From the NCBI RefSeq assembly GCF_000565215.1, contig NZ_CP006934.1, forward strand, positions 868,001 to 932,000: a stretch of 64,000 nucleotides of DNA, given 5' to 3'. The notes under the pieces were generated by a model that was not told where the DNA came from, did no database searches, and saw only the letters and a program-made list of their open reading frames with translations. Positions 32,557 through 42,300 of this stretch are shown here, in pieces. Source of the stretch: Spiroplasma sabaudiense Ar-1343. GTDB taxonomy: Bacteria; Bacillota_I; Bacilli_A; Mycoplasmatales; Mycoplasmataceae. The translations under genes and the position numbers were made by a program. Position 1 is the first letter of the stretch. The number at the start of each line of letters is the position of its first letter.

Positions 32557-33243
32557 CTAACTAAAACGCGAAATATCATCTACAAGCGGATCTTCACGAC
32601 CAAAATTACGTTTTAATTGGTTCTGACTTAAAAAATCAAGATATCTCTCAGTTAGTTTTTTTAAATTATCTTTGTGCAAAGATTGCTTTTTCAAATCTAT
32701 TTCTCTTTCAATTTGATAATTTAAATCTCTTAAATCTTGTTCAAATTTATACTGCTCTAATCGTAATGAAAATCGCTTTTCTTTATGATCTAAACTGAAC
32801 TTATTTTCAGGAATTTTTGTTACACCTTCAAAATAATCTAAATCGATATGTTTGCATCCCACATGGTGATATCCAGCCGCAATTGCTTCACGCATTGTTG
32901 GGGCTTGAGAATGCTCATCAGCAATAATAATTACGGTATTTTCTCAAGGTCGACACAATTCGCAACTATCTTCTTCTTCTTTAACATATACAACCTTTGA
33001 TAATCGAAGTGATTGTTTTTTCCCAAATCAATTATACATCCCCATATAAGGAGTATTATTCTCATTTTTAATCTTTTCGTCTAGTACTTTTTCAACGGCA
33101 ACTTGCTTAGTCTGAGATTTTTTCGATATTTTATTTCAAGGAATGAAAGCCAATAAAAGCAAAACGAAAATAATTATGACTAAAATTACCCACCAAGGTA
33201 AATTGGTGATTTCATTGGAAGAATAACTAATTATTGTGTTCAT
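32557..33243 (-). CDS. membrane-anchored protein with phage minor-capsid-like CxxC/HxxxCxH domain
   Basis: 228 residues. One membrane helix at about 15-37, then at ~93-130 the pattern CELCRPWENT ... PTMREAIAAGYHH-VGCKH. In phage head proteins (minor capsid protein 2 and Mu F-like C-terminal domains) the same order is seen: CxxCxPWxG, then P-x-x-x-x-A-x-x-A-G-x-x-H-x-N-C-x-H. The four Cys/His probably bind zinc. The C-terminal ~90 residues are a charged coiled coil. No other phage genes lie nearby, so this is best seen as a host protein that has the domain. It overlaps the preceding zinc-ribbon gene by 17 bases. GAGGT ribosome site. Confidence 0.75.
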
Positions 33244-33436
33244 TTAATACCTCATAATAATTTTGAATTTTTTCAAGATCAACATTTTGTTCTAAGTTGC
33301 ATTTTAAGCATAAAAATGTTGTCTTTTGACTTAAGGTTTGCTCTTGATTTTTAGAAAGCTGAAACTTTTGATAATTTCAACAATTTTTACAAAACAAGAA
33401 TAAAAAGTCGTCTGTTTTTGTTTGATTTGATGCCAT
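33227..33436 (-). CDS. small zinc-ribbon-like protein (CxxC...CxxC)
   Basis: 69 residues. CKNC at about 16-19 and CLKC at about 43-46 form two Cys pairs as in zinc ribbons. The gene's 3' end overlaps the next gene (phage-capsid-like domain protein), and a 10-base-scale gap separates it from the membrane protein upstream, so the three form one operon. GAGGAAGA precedes the ATG. Too short to assign a function. Confidence 0.7.
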
Positions 33437-33455
33437 TGTCTCTTCCTCTAAGTTC

Positions 33456-33704
33456 TTAAAAATAATAACCGATTCCCATAAAGAACATAAAAATTCCCAG
33501 GAAAAAGCCTAAAAAAATCATAAATCAGAAAAAATAATTTTGTCAAAAACTGAAGATTTTATATCTTCCATTTTCAGTTCGAAAATCCTCTTTTTCTTTA
33601 TTGCGCTTTTCAAGTCATTTTCTATAAACGAAAATAAAAGCGATTCCAACGATAAGAGCGACAAAACTAAAGCCTATTAATAAGCTGCTTGTTAATTGAC
33701 TCAT
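33456..33704 (-). CDS. small two-helix membrane protein
   Basis: 82 residues: helix at 6-27, a basic cytoplasmic loop with KWLEKRNKEKEDF, and a second very aromatic helix at 53-80. AGAGGTG 7 nt before the ATG. First gene of the small operon with the zinc-ribbon and capsid-motif proteins. Not recognised. Confidence 0.7.
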
Positions 33705-33766
33705 AAAAACACCTCTTTATCAAATAATTCTTTTCTTCAATATTATAACCGAAAGTCAATCTTTTT

Positions 33767-34867
33767 CTATTTTAATTCTTTGAACTGATAGCGATTGTTT
33801 GGGCCAATAAAGTTAATCAAAAACTTTTCATCATCTTTAATTGTGCCAATAAAGTTATATTTTTTATCCTCATCAACGAAATCATCTTTTAAAATAATAT
33901 GGCATTCCCCTTTGTAGTGACTGTCATTATTGTTTATTATGACAATATCACCAAACTGGTACTTGGGTTTTTGTCTCCCCACAGGAATACTTTCTTCTTT
34001 GTAATAAACCCTTGTCATAGTGTAACGAATAAAGCAATCGGTAATATCCATACGACGGAAATGCAAGTGATTAAATAAGATCTTTTTTTCAACATCAGAA
34101 ATTTTTTGAATTATTTTTAAGTCAAAGGTGATTTCATCGCGATTTATTTCTGAAACTTGAGTTAACTCTTCTTTTGAAGCATAAGCATTTCCAAAAAAGA
34201 TAACATCAATTTCATCACAATAAAATAAAATTTTGGCTTGGCTAGTAACATCAAAAAAGCGCATAAATTCCAAGGTTGGAAATTCTTTATTACCCAAAGC
34301 TGGTCCCTGAGTTCCTGTGTGACTACCAATAAAAGCTGCCGTGCTTAGGCGGTGGCTTAAATATTTTTGATTAGCTGCTTTAAAAAAGTCAAACGGAATG
34401 GCGGTGTTTTTTTGCGGATAAAAGTTATGACAACCACTTAAATGACTTTTTATCGGTTTGAAGTCCATAACGTTAGTAATTAAATGGTCGTTATTTGACA
34501 TATTTAATTGGACATCGATTCCATAGCGATTGTGAGTTAGTTCAGCAATTTCACTTGGTAAACTTGGAGAATCCAGGCGAATGCAATCAATTCCCATTTC
34601 TAAACATTTTTTTGGATCATTTAAATCAATACCCAAACGCTGTAGCGAAACATTTTCAAAATCTGCAATCGTGTAAAAACCAATACTTTTAGCATATTTT
34701 AAGGACTTGTTAATTTTTTCAACTAACTCAATTGGTTGGTTATTAACATGGAAGTAGCTTGTAAATACTTGAGTATAGCCAAGTGATTTAGCCAAATCTA
34801 AATACGCTTTATCTTTTTCAAAAGTTGATTGTTCTGGATAAATTGATATTCCTAATTGTTTTTTCAT
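33767..34867 (-). CDS. DUF871/MupG-family 6-phospho-glycosidase
   Basis: 366 residues, full family length. N-terminal TIM-barrel part begins LGISIYPEQSTFEKDKAYL, with QLNMSNND and CHNFYPQKNTA typical of the family (the SN..L and HNFYP motifs); C-terminal domain of the cyclophilin-like type from about residue 245 (RRMDITDCFIR, VGRQKPKYQFGDIVIINNND). The characterised member MupG of S. aureus cleaves MurNAc-6-phosphate-GlcNAc. A wall-less mollicute has no such sugar of its own, so here it more likely hydrolyses a disaccharide phosphate delivered by the adjacent lactose/cellobiose-type PTS or wall fragments from elsewhere. Confidence 0.9.
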   Translation of the reverse strand: MKKQLGISIYPEQSTFEKDKAYLDLAKSLGYTQVFTSYFHVNNQPIELVEKINKSLKYAKSIGFYTIADFENVSLQRLGIDLNDPKKCLEMGIDCIRLDSPSLPSEIAELTHNRYGIDVQLNMSNNDHLITNVMDFKPIKSHLSGCHNFYPQKNTAIPFDFFKAANQKYLSHRLSTAAFIGSHTGTQGPALGNKEFPTLEFMRFFDVTSQAKILFYCDEIDVIFFGNAYASKEELTQVSEINRDEITFDLKIIQKISDVEKKILFNHLHFRRMDITDCFIRYTMTRVYYKEESIPVGRQKPKYQFGDIVIINNNDSHYKGECHIILKDDFVDEDKKYNFIGTIKDDEKFLINFIGPNNRYQFKELK

Positions 34868-34883
34868 ATTTTGGACCTTTCTT

Positions 34884-34916
34884 AAAAAAACAGATTCATG
34901 GTGAATCTGTTTTTTT
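34884..34916 (-). terminator. terminator after PTS EIIC
   Basis: 15-bp perfect stem AAAAAAACAGATTCA / TGAATCTGTTTTTTT, 3-base loop, between the EIIC gene and the mupG-like gene; it may be leaky. Confidence 0.85.
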
Positions 34917-34939
34917 ACAATAGTTAAAATAACTTTGTT

Positions 34940-37133
34940 TTAAGCACTGGTGCTAGCAACTTTTGTTGCAGCTTTTTGGGCTTTTTTTTCCATAATTTTA
35001 TCTCATTTTGGTTTTAAAATTGGTACTTTAGCATCGCGTTGTTCACGAACAGCCTTAGCTTTTGTTAAATATTTTTCTTCTTTAATTTTAGCTTTTTGCA
35101 TAATTGCTTCTTGACGAGTTTTTAATTTCTCTTTATCAACCATGCGTTTTTCTCAAAATTCGTTAACAGTTTCAGCATCGTTAATTGCATTTTCGGCCTT
35201 CATTTCAAGAGCCGAAACTTTGCGACCAGTAATAACTTCAAAACGGTATTCTGGATCATCATAATAACGCATTTCTAAGTTATATTTATCAATATCTGAA
35301 GCTTTTAGTTTTTTGAAGTAATTTGCATTATCAATTAAGACGAATGGGAAGTACATCACAAGACTAATTCCTAGACAAATAGTTGCTGGAATTAGCGCCA
35401 TTGGGTCAAGAGAAGTAATTACCGCTCCAATAAACCATGGTGCTGTTCAAGGGGTTGCAACATATGAATATTTTACAACTCCTAAAACGTCTGGTGAGAA
35501 GACCCATCCAATAATTAAATTGAAAATTGGGGCAAAAATAAATGGTACAACATAAATTGGATTTAAAATTAATGGGTAACCAAAAATTGTTGGTTCATTA
35601 ATTTGGAAGACTCCCGCAGGGGTTGCATATTTTGCAACCTCACGAAGTTCTTGACGTTTTGAAACAGCAAAGGTCATAATTAATAATCCTAAAGTTGCTC
35701 CACTTCCTCCAACATACATATAAGAATCAAAGAAAGGTTTGGTAAATACTCCCATTTGTCCTGAGGCAGCTGCTAATTCATAACCCATTGAAGTTACAAG
35801 AGTAGCATTAATACCTAAAATCATTCATCAAATTGGTTCAAAGATTCCAGCCATTAGGTTTGAACCATGAACTCCAAAGAATCAGAAGAATCCAGTAAAG
35901 AATACAAAAGCAATTCCTAAACCAATTCCCCCACTTCCTGTTGCAAAACCAATAAATCAACTTGTAAAGATTTTATAAATAAAGGCTCCAGCTCCAAATT
36001 GAGTGGCTCCAAGTGTTATTACTTGGAATGAGGCTGATAAAATATAGCCCCCGCTTTCTGAGTCAAGGTAGAACGACATTTTAGCAGCTTGATCTAATCA
36101 AGCAAAGTTCGATTTTCCTTGCAAAGCTGCAATCGCAGTAGTTCATACTGCCTGATCTGCAACACCTAAGGCATTATAAGCGTCAATAAAGGCTTTTTGA
36201 TTTTCAATCGAGTTTTCTAATGCTAAAATTTGTAGCATTGGTGTTAATAAATCTTTATATTCAACAAAGGCAGCTAGCGCTCCCTTTTCAGCGAATAATA
36301 AATCAATGTTATCAGCATCAATTGAGCCAAACATTTTTCCAAATTCAGCAGAGGTTAATGTAAAGTAGCTACCACTATTTACAAATCAACCCCCCCCCAA
36401 CAATTGCCATTGATAAAAAGATAACGTTAACAGCTCCAACAGCTCCCAATGTAATGACAACAGGTAGGAAAACCGCAAATGATTTTCCAACAGCTGGTGG
36501 AACACCATCTGGTAATTTAATATTTAGAGCGCGAACCCCTGAAAGATATATAAAAAATTCAGTTGCTAACAATCCAAAAATAATTGCTTGAATTAATCCA
36601 ACCGCTCCCATGAAGAAAGTTATTTCCCCCATACAAGCTAGTAGGAATGCTGACAATGATACAAAACCTGCAATAATTGGTGCTTTAAATTGACGACTTA
36701 AAGCAATAAAGTATCCAAATAGAAAGGCAAAATAAACAGCCATCATTCCAACTGTAACTGTATTAATGTGGCCGAATGCCAATCCCCCAATTTTTGAGGC
36801 TTGCCCTCAACCGTTTCCTGTGTCTGCTAATAGGGCAGTTACCCCATCTCATGAAACATCAGGATTAGCAGCTTTACAAATTAGTCCTAGTATTGAAACA
36901 TATCCACTACCAGCACCACCAAAAATAATTGCGTTAATTAAAATCCCGATTGAACCAGCAATAATTAACGGAATCATCGTTCCAAAAGAGTCACGAATCG
37001 CTGCTAAATGGCGTTGATTACCAACTTTTGCCATTCCTGGAACCAGAGACTCATTAATTCATTGTTTAAAAGTCCGTTTTTCTTTTGCTTTTTCACGCGA
37101 CTTTTTGACATCAAATTTTTCAACTTCTGCCAT
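34940..37133 (-). pseudogene. PTS lactose/cellobiose-family EIIC, frameshifted at a C9 tract
   Basis: Two halves of one EIIC gene lie in different frames. The first half (37133 to about 36390) starts with GAGGAG-preceded ATG and runs through several helices to IVGGG; a run of nine C on the plus strand (36390-36398) then shifts it into LICK and a stop at 36375. The other frame picks up at once as WFVNSGSYFTLTSAEFG and continues to 34940 through the conserved GVHGSNLM, FQINEPTIFGYPLILNP (the EIIC NEP motif). Eight C would restore a ~730-residue protein with a long basic C-terminal tail. No other lesion is seen, so this is either phase-off, a recent mutation or a sequencing error. Confidence 0.88.
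36390..36398. repeat. mononucleotide C9 tract in EIIC gene
   Basis: Nine C on the plus strand (nine G in the coding strand) within GGG codons of a membrane loop. It is the exact point of the frameshift. A related G-rich run of eight in ptsG (30270-30277) is in frame. Confidence 0.9.
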
Positions 37134-37181
37134 GATTTTTACTCCTCTCCAAAATTTTAAAAATAATTTACTAGTAAATTA

Positions 37182-37502
37182 TTATTTACTAATTTTTTTA
37201 TAAACATCAATAAACTCTTTCGCTAACAAAATGATTGTTTGCGTTGTCAGTAATTGATCTTCTGCGTGAATAAATAGAATTGGAAAAGTTATTTTTTCTC
37301 CTCCAGCTTCAGCACTTACAATATCCATGTGAGTTTTTTCTGCTGTTAAAATCGATTTTTCAGCTTCTTCAATTAAATTCTCAGCTTCTTCAAAACGACC
37401 ATTTTTGGCAGCACCAATTGCTCCCATCGCATGACCCTTTGCTTCTCCAGCAAAAGCGATTATTGTAAAGGAAATTTCCTCAAAATTTCAGGTTTTACTC
37501 AT
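37182..37502 (-). CDS. PTS lactose/cellobiose-family EIIA
   Basis: 106 residues, all-helical. ISFTIIAFAGEAKGHAMGAI matches the N-terminal helix; the phosphorylated His lies in ILFIHAEDQLLTTQTI near residue 80. Passes phosphate from HPr to the separate EIIB. Lies 5 bases after the EIIB stop and 48 bases before the EIIC gene. Confidence 0.93.
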
Positions 37503-37507
37503 TTTAT

Positions 37508-37804
37508 CTAACCTAACATTCTTTGGGCCATTTCGCAGGCCTCTTTTGCTTTTGCTAAAGCATAAATATTTGCCGGAATTACTTCAACCGGCTTACTTGT
37601 AAGTTTTGTTAAATCTCCTAAAGCATAGCTAACTTGTGGGCCAACCATAACAATATCCCACTCGTTAACAACTGATTTTGCTTCTTGAAGTGACATCGCC
37701 TCAATAGTTCAATCAAGACCTGTTTTACGAGCATGGTCTGTCATCTTTTTAACAAGAGTACTGGTGCTCATTCCTGCTGAACAGCATAGTAAAATTTTTT
37801 TCAT
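37508..37804 (-). CDS. PTS lactose/cellobiose-family EIIB
   Basis: 98 residues. KKILLCCSAGMSTSTLVKKM carries the phosphocysteine loop (C-x-x-G-x-S/T) at residues 7-13. VMVGPQVSYAL follows as in CelA/ChbB proteins. First gene of the PTS operon; AGGAG lies ~10 nt upstream. Confidence 0.94.
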
Positions 37805-38258
37805 TTTCTTCAATCTCCTATAAAAAATTCTATAAAACTATTATAACAATTATAGAATTTTTTTCCACTATTTTTTAAAAAAAACAAATTTTTATCAATA
37901 TTATTAAAACTTTAAGAAAGGAAAACAAGGTTTTTAGAGAATCAAAAAAAACATCAACCTATAAATGTCTATCTTAGATAAATTATCAACCGCAATTAAA
38001 TAATAGTGTTAAATAATAAGGGGGTTTTAACGCTATTATATTAGATAAAGTTATCTACCAAAATTGTGTAGACTAGCTTGTATAATCACCACAGCTGCCT
38101 TTTTTATTTAATTCAAAAAACCGCTTCAATTAACTAAAACATTATCATATTTATCCAAATTTCTTTGCGATACAAAAGCCAGTGAGAAATCAACACTTTT
38201 TCAAACAGCCAGTAGAAAATTTTAAGATAAATATGTTAAAATTTTTAAAGAGGTTTTT
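37805..38258. other. 454-base gene-free control region with palindromes
   Basis: Lies between the divergent PTS operon and a small plus-strand membrane gene. It holds the PTS promoter with a 14-bp inverted repeat, two short operator-like palindromes (GATAAATTATC at 37977-37987 and TAGATAA-AG-TTATCTA at 38042-38057), and between them a 13-bp hairpin (38001-38038) with a loop of GGGGG type. No open frame, tRNA or repeat family is seen in the rest (38060-38250). Confidence 0.5.
37822..37863 (-). promoter_or_regulatory. PTS operon promoter inside a 14-bp inverted repeat
   Basis: Perfect arms AAAAAATTCTATAA (37822-37835) and TTATAGAATTTTTT (37850-37863) flank a minus-strand -10 box TATAAT at 37840-37845. 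A dimeric regulator bound to the arms would cover the polymerase site, so this is a likely operator. No -35 of note. Confidence 0.55.
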
Positions 38259-38447
38259 ATGGTTGGAAATTTAATTTATTATTCATTTATTCCGATTGGG
38301 TTATGGATATTGTTTTATGTTATTGTCACAGTATTGGAGAGTAAATTTCAGATTTTTATGCCAAAAAAGGTTTTTTGACTTTTATTAACTTTAGTAATTG
38401 TTGCATTTATTGTGATTGGGCTTGTAATAGGCTCGCTTAATTTATAG
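38259..38447 (+). CDS. small two-helix membrane protein
   Basis: 62 residues, AAAGAGG 6 nt before the ATG. Two membrane helices (about 5-27 and 39-61) joined by a short loop with KFQIFMPKK. Stand-alone and ends in a strong terminator. Not recognised. Confidence 0.65.
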
Positions 38448-38452
38448 TATTT

Positions 38453-38487
38453 AAAAAACCCCAGGTAAATTAATCCCTGGGGTTTTT
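38453..38487 (+). terminator. strong terminator
   Basis: 12-13 bp stem AAAAACCCCAGG / CCTGGGGTTTTT with 10-base loop, 6 bases after the membrane protein stop. It is GC-rich for this genome and also faces the convergent minus-strand gene. Confidence 0.9.
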
Positions 38488-38542
38488 AAATTAACACTAG
38501 CTAATGGTTAAAATAGATAATAATTTTAATTTAGCACAAGGA

Positions 38543-39214
38543 CTAGTACTTTCACGACATAAGCGACTTTAAATTTCATAAAACCTTACGCTCGGGAGTT
38601 TCAACATTTTGAACACAAATATCTAACCTTGGATTTATAATAATTTTTTGAAAGACCTTGTCATTTAATGATTCATTTATTAGGATTTCGTATAAATATT
38701 GCTGTGCTTGAATTCTTTCTTCAAAATTTGTTCTGCCAGTCCGAATATCAACCAGCAGTATTCCTTTATTTGTTTTAAATAAAAATGGCACTTGTCCTAT
38801 TAAAAAGATTTCATTTGAAATTCACAAAACTTCATTGCAATTAATTTTTGTAACATTATACTTGTAAATTAATTGATTCATTTCCGTTATAATTCTTTTT
38901 GCCAATTGTTGATGAAATTTATCCTCACAACTTTCAATAATAAGAGGAATGAGCTTGGTTTTTTTTAAAATTGAATCAGAAATTATCTTACGAACACAAA
39001 GATCTCGTTCAATTGAATTTTCGATAATTTCGGTCTTGATTTTTAAATCTAAATAAGGATAGGCTTCATTAATAATGTCGCATACTTTTGGAAGTGTAAT
39101 ATTGTCATTTGCATCTATATAATCTTTTAACATTTGGAAGGCATTACTTTTTTTATCTTGTATTTTAAATTCTTTGCTTTGAACATCAAAAAATACGTTT
39201 TTTAATTGATTCAT
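38543..39214 (-). CDS. unknown protein with PD-(D/E)XK-like segment
   Basis: 223 residues; AAGGAG 6 nt before the ATG. The N-terminal 120 residues are helical and charged. Residues ~135-175 read IFLIGQVPFLF ... ILLVDIRTGR ... QAQQYLYEIL, which is the order of the RecB/Cas4-type nuclease core (GxxD, hhhD-x-KTG, QLxxY) but with Pro for Asp and Arg for Lys. It may be an inactive nuclease fold or chance likeness. Lies after the terminator of the giant-protein operon, so a separate unit. Internal TGA codons at 38822, 38576 and 38552. Confidence 0.7.
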
Positions 39215-39260
39215 AAAAACTCCTTCTATTTAAAGTTTCAGTTTTAAGGATAATTTAGAA

Positions 39261-39289
39261 AAATCTGCGTCATTAATAAACGCAGATTT
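39261..39289 (-). terminator. terminator of the giant repeat-protein operon
   Basis: AAATCTGCGT / ACGCAGATTT with 9-base loop, 29 bases after the stop of the 2305-aa gene; A/T-rich tail follows. Confidence 0.8.
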
Positions 39290-39317
39290 AAAAATAATAA
39301 TTTTAAAAAGTTAAATT

Positions 39318-42300
39318 CTAATAATCAACGTATTTACCACATTTCTCACATTGGCTGTTTGCTTTTTGAGTATGTGAACACTTGTGATGGTGATTAAAAT
39401 TAGCAATTTGAAAGTTATTAGCCTTTTGATTATAACGTCCTTTTGAATTGTAAATATGACCTTGACTTGCATGAGAGCATCGGTTATGTTGACATTGACA
39501 TTCATTTACTTCTCTTGAGAACACTGTGCGTTCTTTTTTAACCATTGTGTTTACACTTGGGAAGCTGTTATTAATATCATTTAAATCATTGTAGATGCGG
39601 TCAATATCTTCTTGAAGAAGCGCTATTTTTCTAGCATCAATTGTTTTGTCTTTACCTGTTAAGATTTTCAACATATTTTCGATTGAATTCATTCTTGTTT
39701 CAATTTTGTCATAGAACTCAGCGGGTTTTGGTTCGAATCTTCTTGAAACTGAGCCATTATATAATTCATTATTATCATTAATAAATTTAGAGTCAGCTAC
39801 ATATTTTAAGTCCAAATTATAATCATCTTCATAATCATTTTGTAAGTTTTTTAATGAAGAAACTTCTTGATTTTCGTTTTTATACTTTTCATTAGCATTT
39901 TGCAAACTATTTAATTGCTCTTTTAAATTTTCAATTTGTTTATTTGCATTTTCCATTGAATCAGCTGGTCTTGATATAGTTGGTTCAGTAAATTGATTTT
40001 TGTCTTCAAAATTTTCTTTTTCTTTTAAAGAAACTTTCTTGATAGCTATTGTAGTTTTAATAATTTTACCAAAATCGTTTACTACTTTATTTTCGTCTTT
40101 ATCAAATAGTTTTTTATTTAAATATTTTTCTAAGTAAAGCTCTCCATCAATATCATAAATATTTGTGTAGTCTATTAAATCATCATAACTATTTAGAATA
40201 ACTTGATTGCCATCTGAATAAAATACTGGTTGATTATTTTCGCCATATAACTTGGTTCCCAATTTTGAAATTGGCATTTCAATAAAATCGTAATTTTCAC
40301 TAATTGAAGCTTGATCTTTAAAAGTTGCTTCATTTATATTTTCTTTAATCAATTCGATATTCCCAAATTCATCAACAACTTGTCTTCCAAATTGATCAAA
40401 CAATTTTTTATCAAAGTTATCTTGGTTCAATTTTGAAATTTTGTTTCCAAATTCATCAAATCTGTTTCCAATTTTTGGTTGATAATCAAAAGTTATTTGC
40501 ATTTGTTTACCTGTTTCATCGAAAACAGGATTTTGATTTTCATCAAATAGTTTAGTTCCCACAGCAACAACTGGTTTAAATGAAACAATAATATCTTTAT
40601 TATTAGCTAAATTTGAGTCAGAGTTATTATTTGGGTTTTCAAAAGTAATGTTTTGATCATCCATGTTTTTCATCTGAGGTTTTTCATCTGGAACAAATAA
40701 TAATGGTTTTTCACTTTGTTCAATTGGTGTTGCAACTTTGAAAGAATCATTTGCAACTAAAAGTTCTGGTGATACTTTTTCAGTTAAATCGCGGTCTAAA
40801 ATTGGAGTACTAATTTTTTCTTCAATTTCTTTTGGCAATTGGTCAATTGAATCATTTATGTGATCATCTTCAGGTAATTTTTCAATGAAATTTTCAAAAT
40901 CATCTTCTATAATTTTGATTACCGGGTTTTTTAATGTAATCTGCTTTCCTTTTTCATCAAATGCAGCCACACCATCTTTTGTAACAAGAGACTTGTCCTT
41001 TTCAAAAGTAACGATTTCTCCCGATTCATTATAAACTTCCCCTGTAAATGATACTAAATCTTTTGAAGTTATTATTCTTTCGCCTTTTTCGTTGAAAGCG
41101 GGGGTTCCTAGTTTCGTAAACAATGGTTCACCAACACCAACAACTTGGGTTTTTACGTATTTAACTTCTTCTCCATTTGGTTTTGTTGCAACCTTAATTT
41201 CATCTCTGAAAACTTCAATCGTTTTTTCTTCGATTACAGGTTTTCCTGACGCCTTAAAAATTAAAGTTCCTTTACTATCAAATAGTGATTTATCAACATT
41301 TGATTCTTCGGGTTTAAATAGCAGCTCGCTATTTTCATCAAAAACAGGTTCATTTATTTTTAGCGAGCTTGTTGATAGTAGCGGCTCTCCGTTTGATTTG
41401 AAAACCGGTCTTCCATCTTTTGTAAATATTTTTTCGCCAATTTTAGCAACAGGATTTTTAACAATAACTTTAACAAGATCTAAATCTTCTGTTAATGAAT
41501 TAATTTCTTGGTTTTTTTGTTCTTTAGTTTCTTCTGGGTAAACTTCTTTTATTGATTGATTTTCTAATTTTTCTTCAAAATCAGTTTGACTAATTAAGAG
41601 TTTCTTTTGAGTAACTGGAGTTCCAGTAAAATCAATAACTAGTTTTCCCATTTTTGAATATAAAGCTTTGCCATTATTAAAGTTCTGAGGATCTTTTAAC
41701 AAGTTATCCCCTTTACTATTAAAAATATTTCCACGAATTGGCTCTATTGTCCCGCTCATTAATAAGGGGTTGTTTTTTTCATCAAAAACTTGTTCTCCAT
41801 TTTTAGTAAATAAAGGTTGGCCTTTTTCTAGAATTGGCTCTAATATGTATTCAATTTTATTTCCGTTTTCGTCTAATTCTGAATTAATTAAATCAGAATT
41901 TATAACCAATTTTTCTAATTTTTTTATTATTTTTCCAGTTGAATCATAAATTAGTTCACCATCTTTAGAAAAGAGTGATAAGTTAGTATCTTTGTTATTA
42001 GCATCTAAAAGAACTTCACCATTTTCATTGTAAATTGTTTTTGTGATGATTAAAGTTTCCTTTGTAACTTTTAGTTTGAAACCTTTAGAATCAAAAGCTT
42101 GTTTACCCTGTCTTGTAAAAATTTCAGTACCCATCGGTACAATTGGTGATTCAACAAAAATCTCTTTAGGGGACGCAATGTTTGTCAACTCGACTTCGGA
42201 TTCTTCATCAACTTCACTTTCCAAATCGTTTTCAAATTCCCCGTCTTTTTCTTCAGACAATTCAACAGATTCAGGAATAGTTTCATGGAAATCAAACTCA

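Noticed and set aside
32557-33243. Prophage region around the capsid-like motif
   Set aside because: Neighbours are infC-rpmI-rplT, small membrane proteins and a PTS; there is no portal, terminase, integrase or tail gene.
41092-41541. Plus-strand frames in the giant repeat gene
   Set aside because: They recur with the repeat period because the coding repeat leaves an antisense frame open; Ser/Phe-rich with no start signals.
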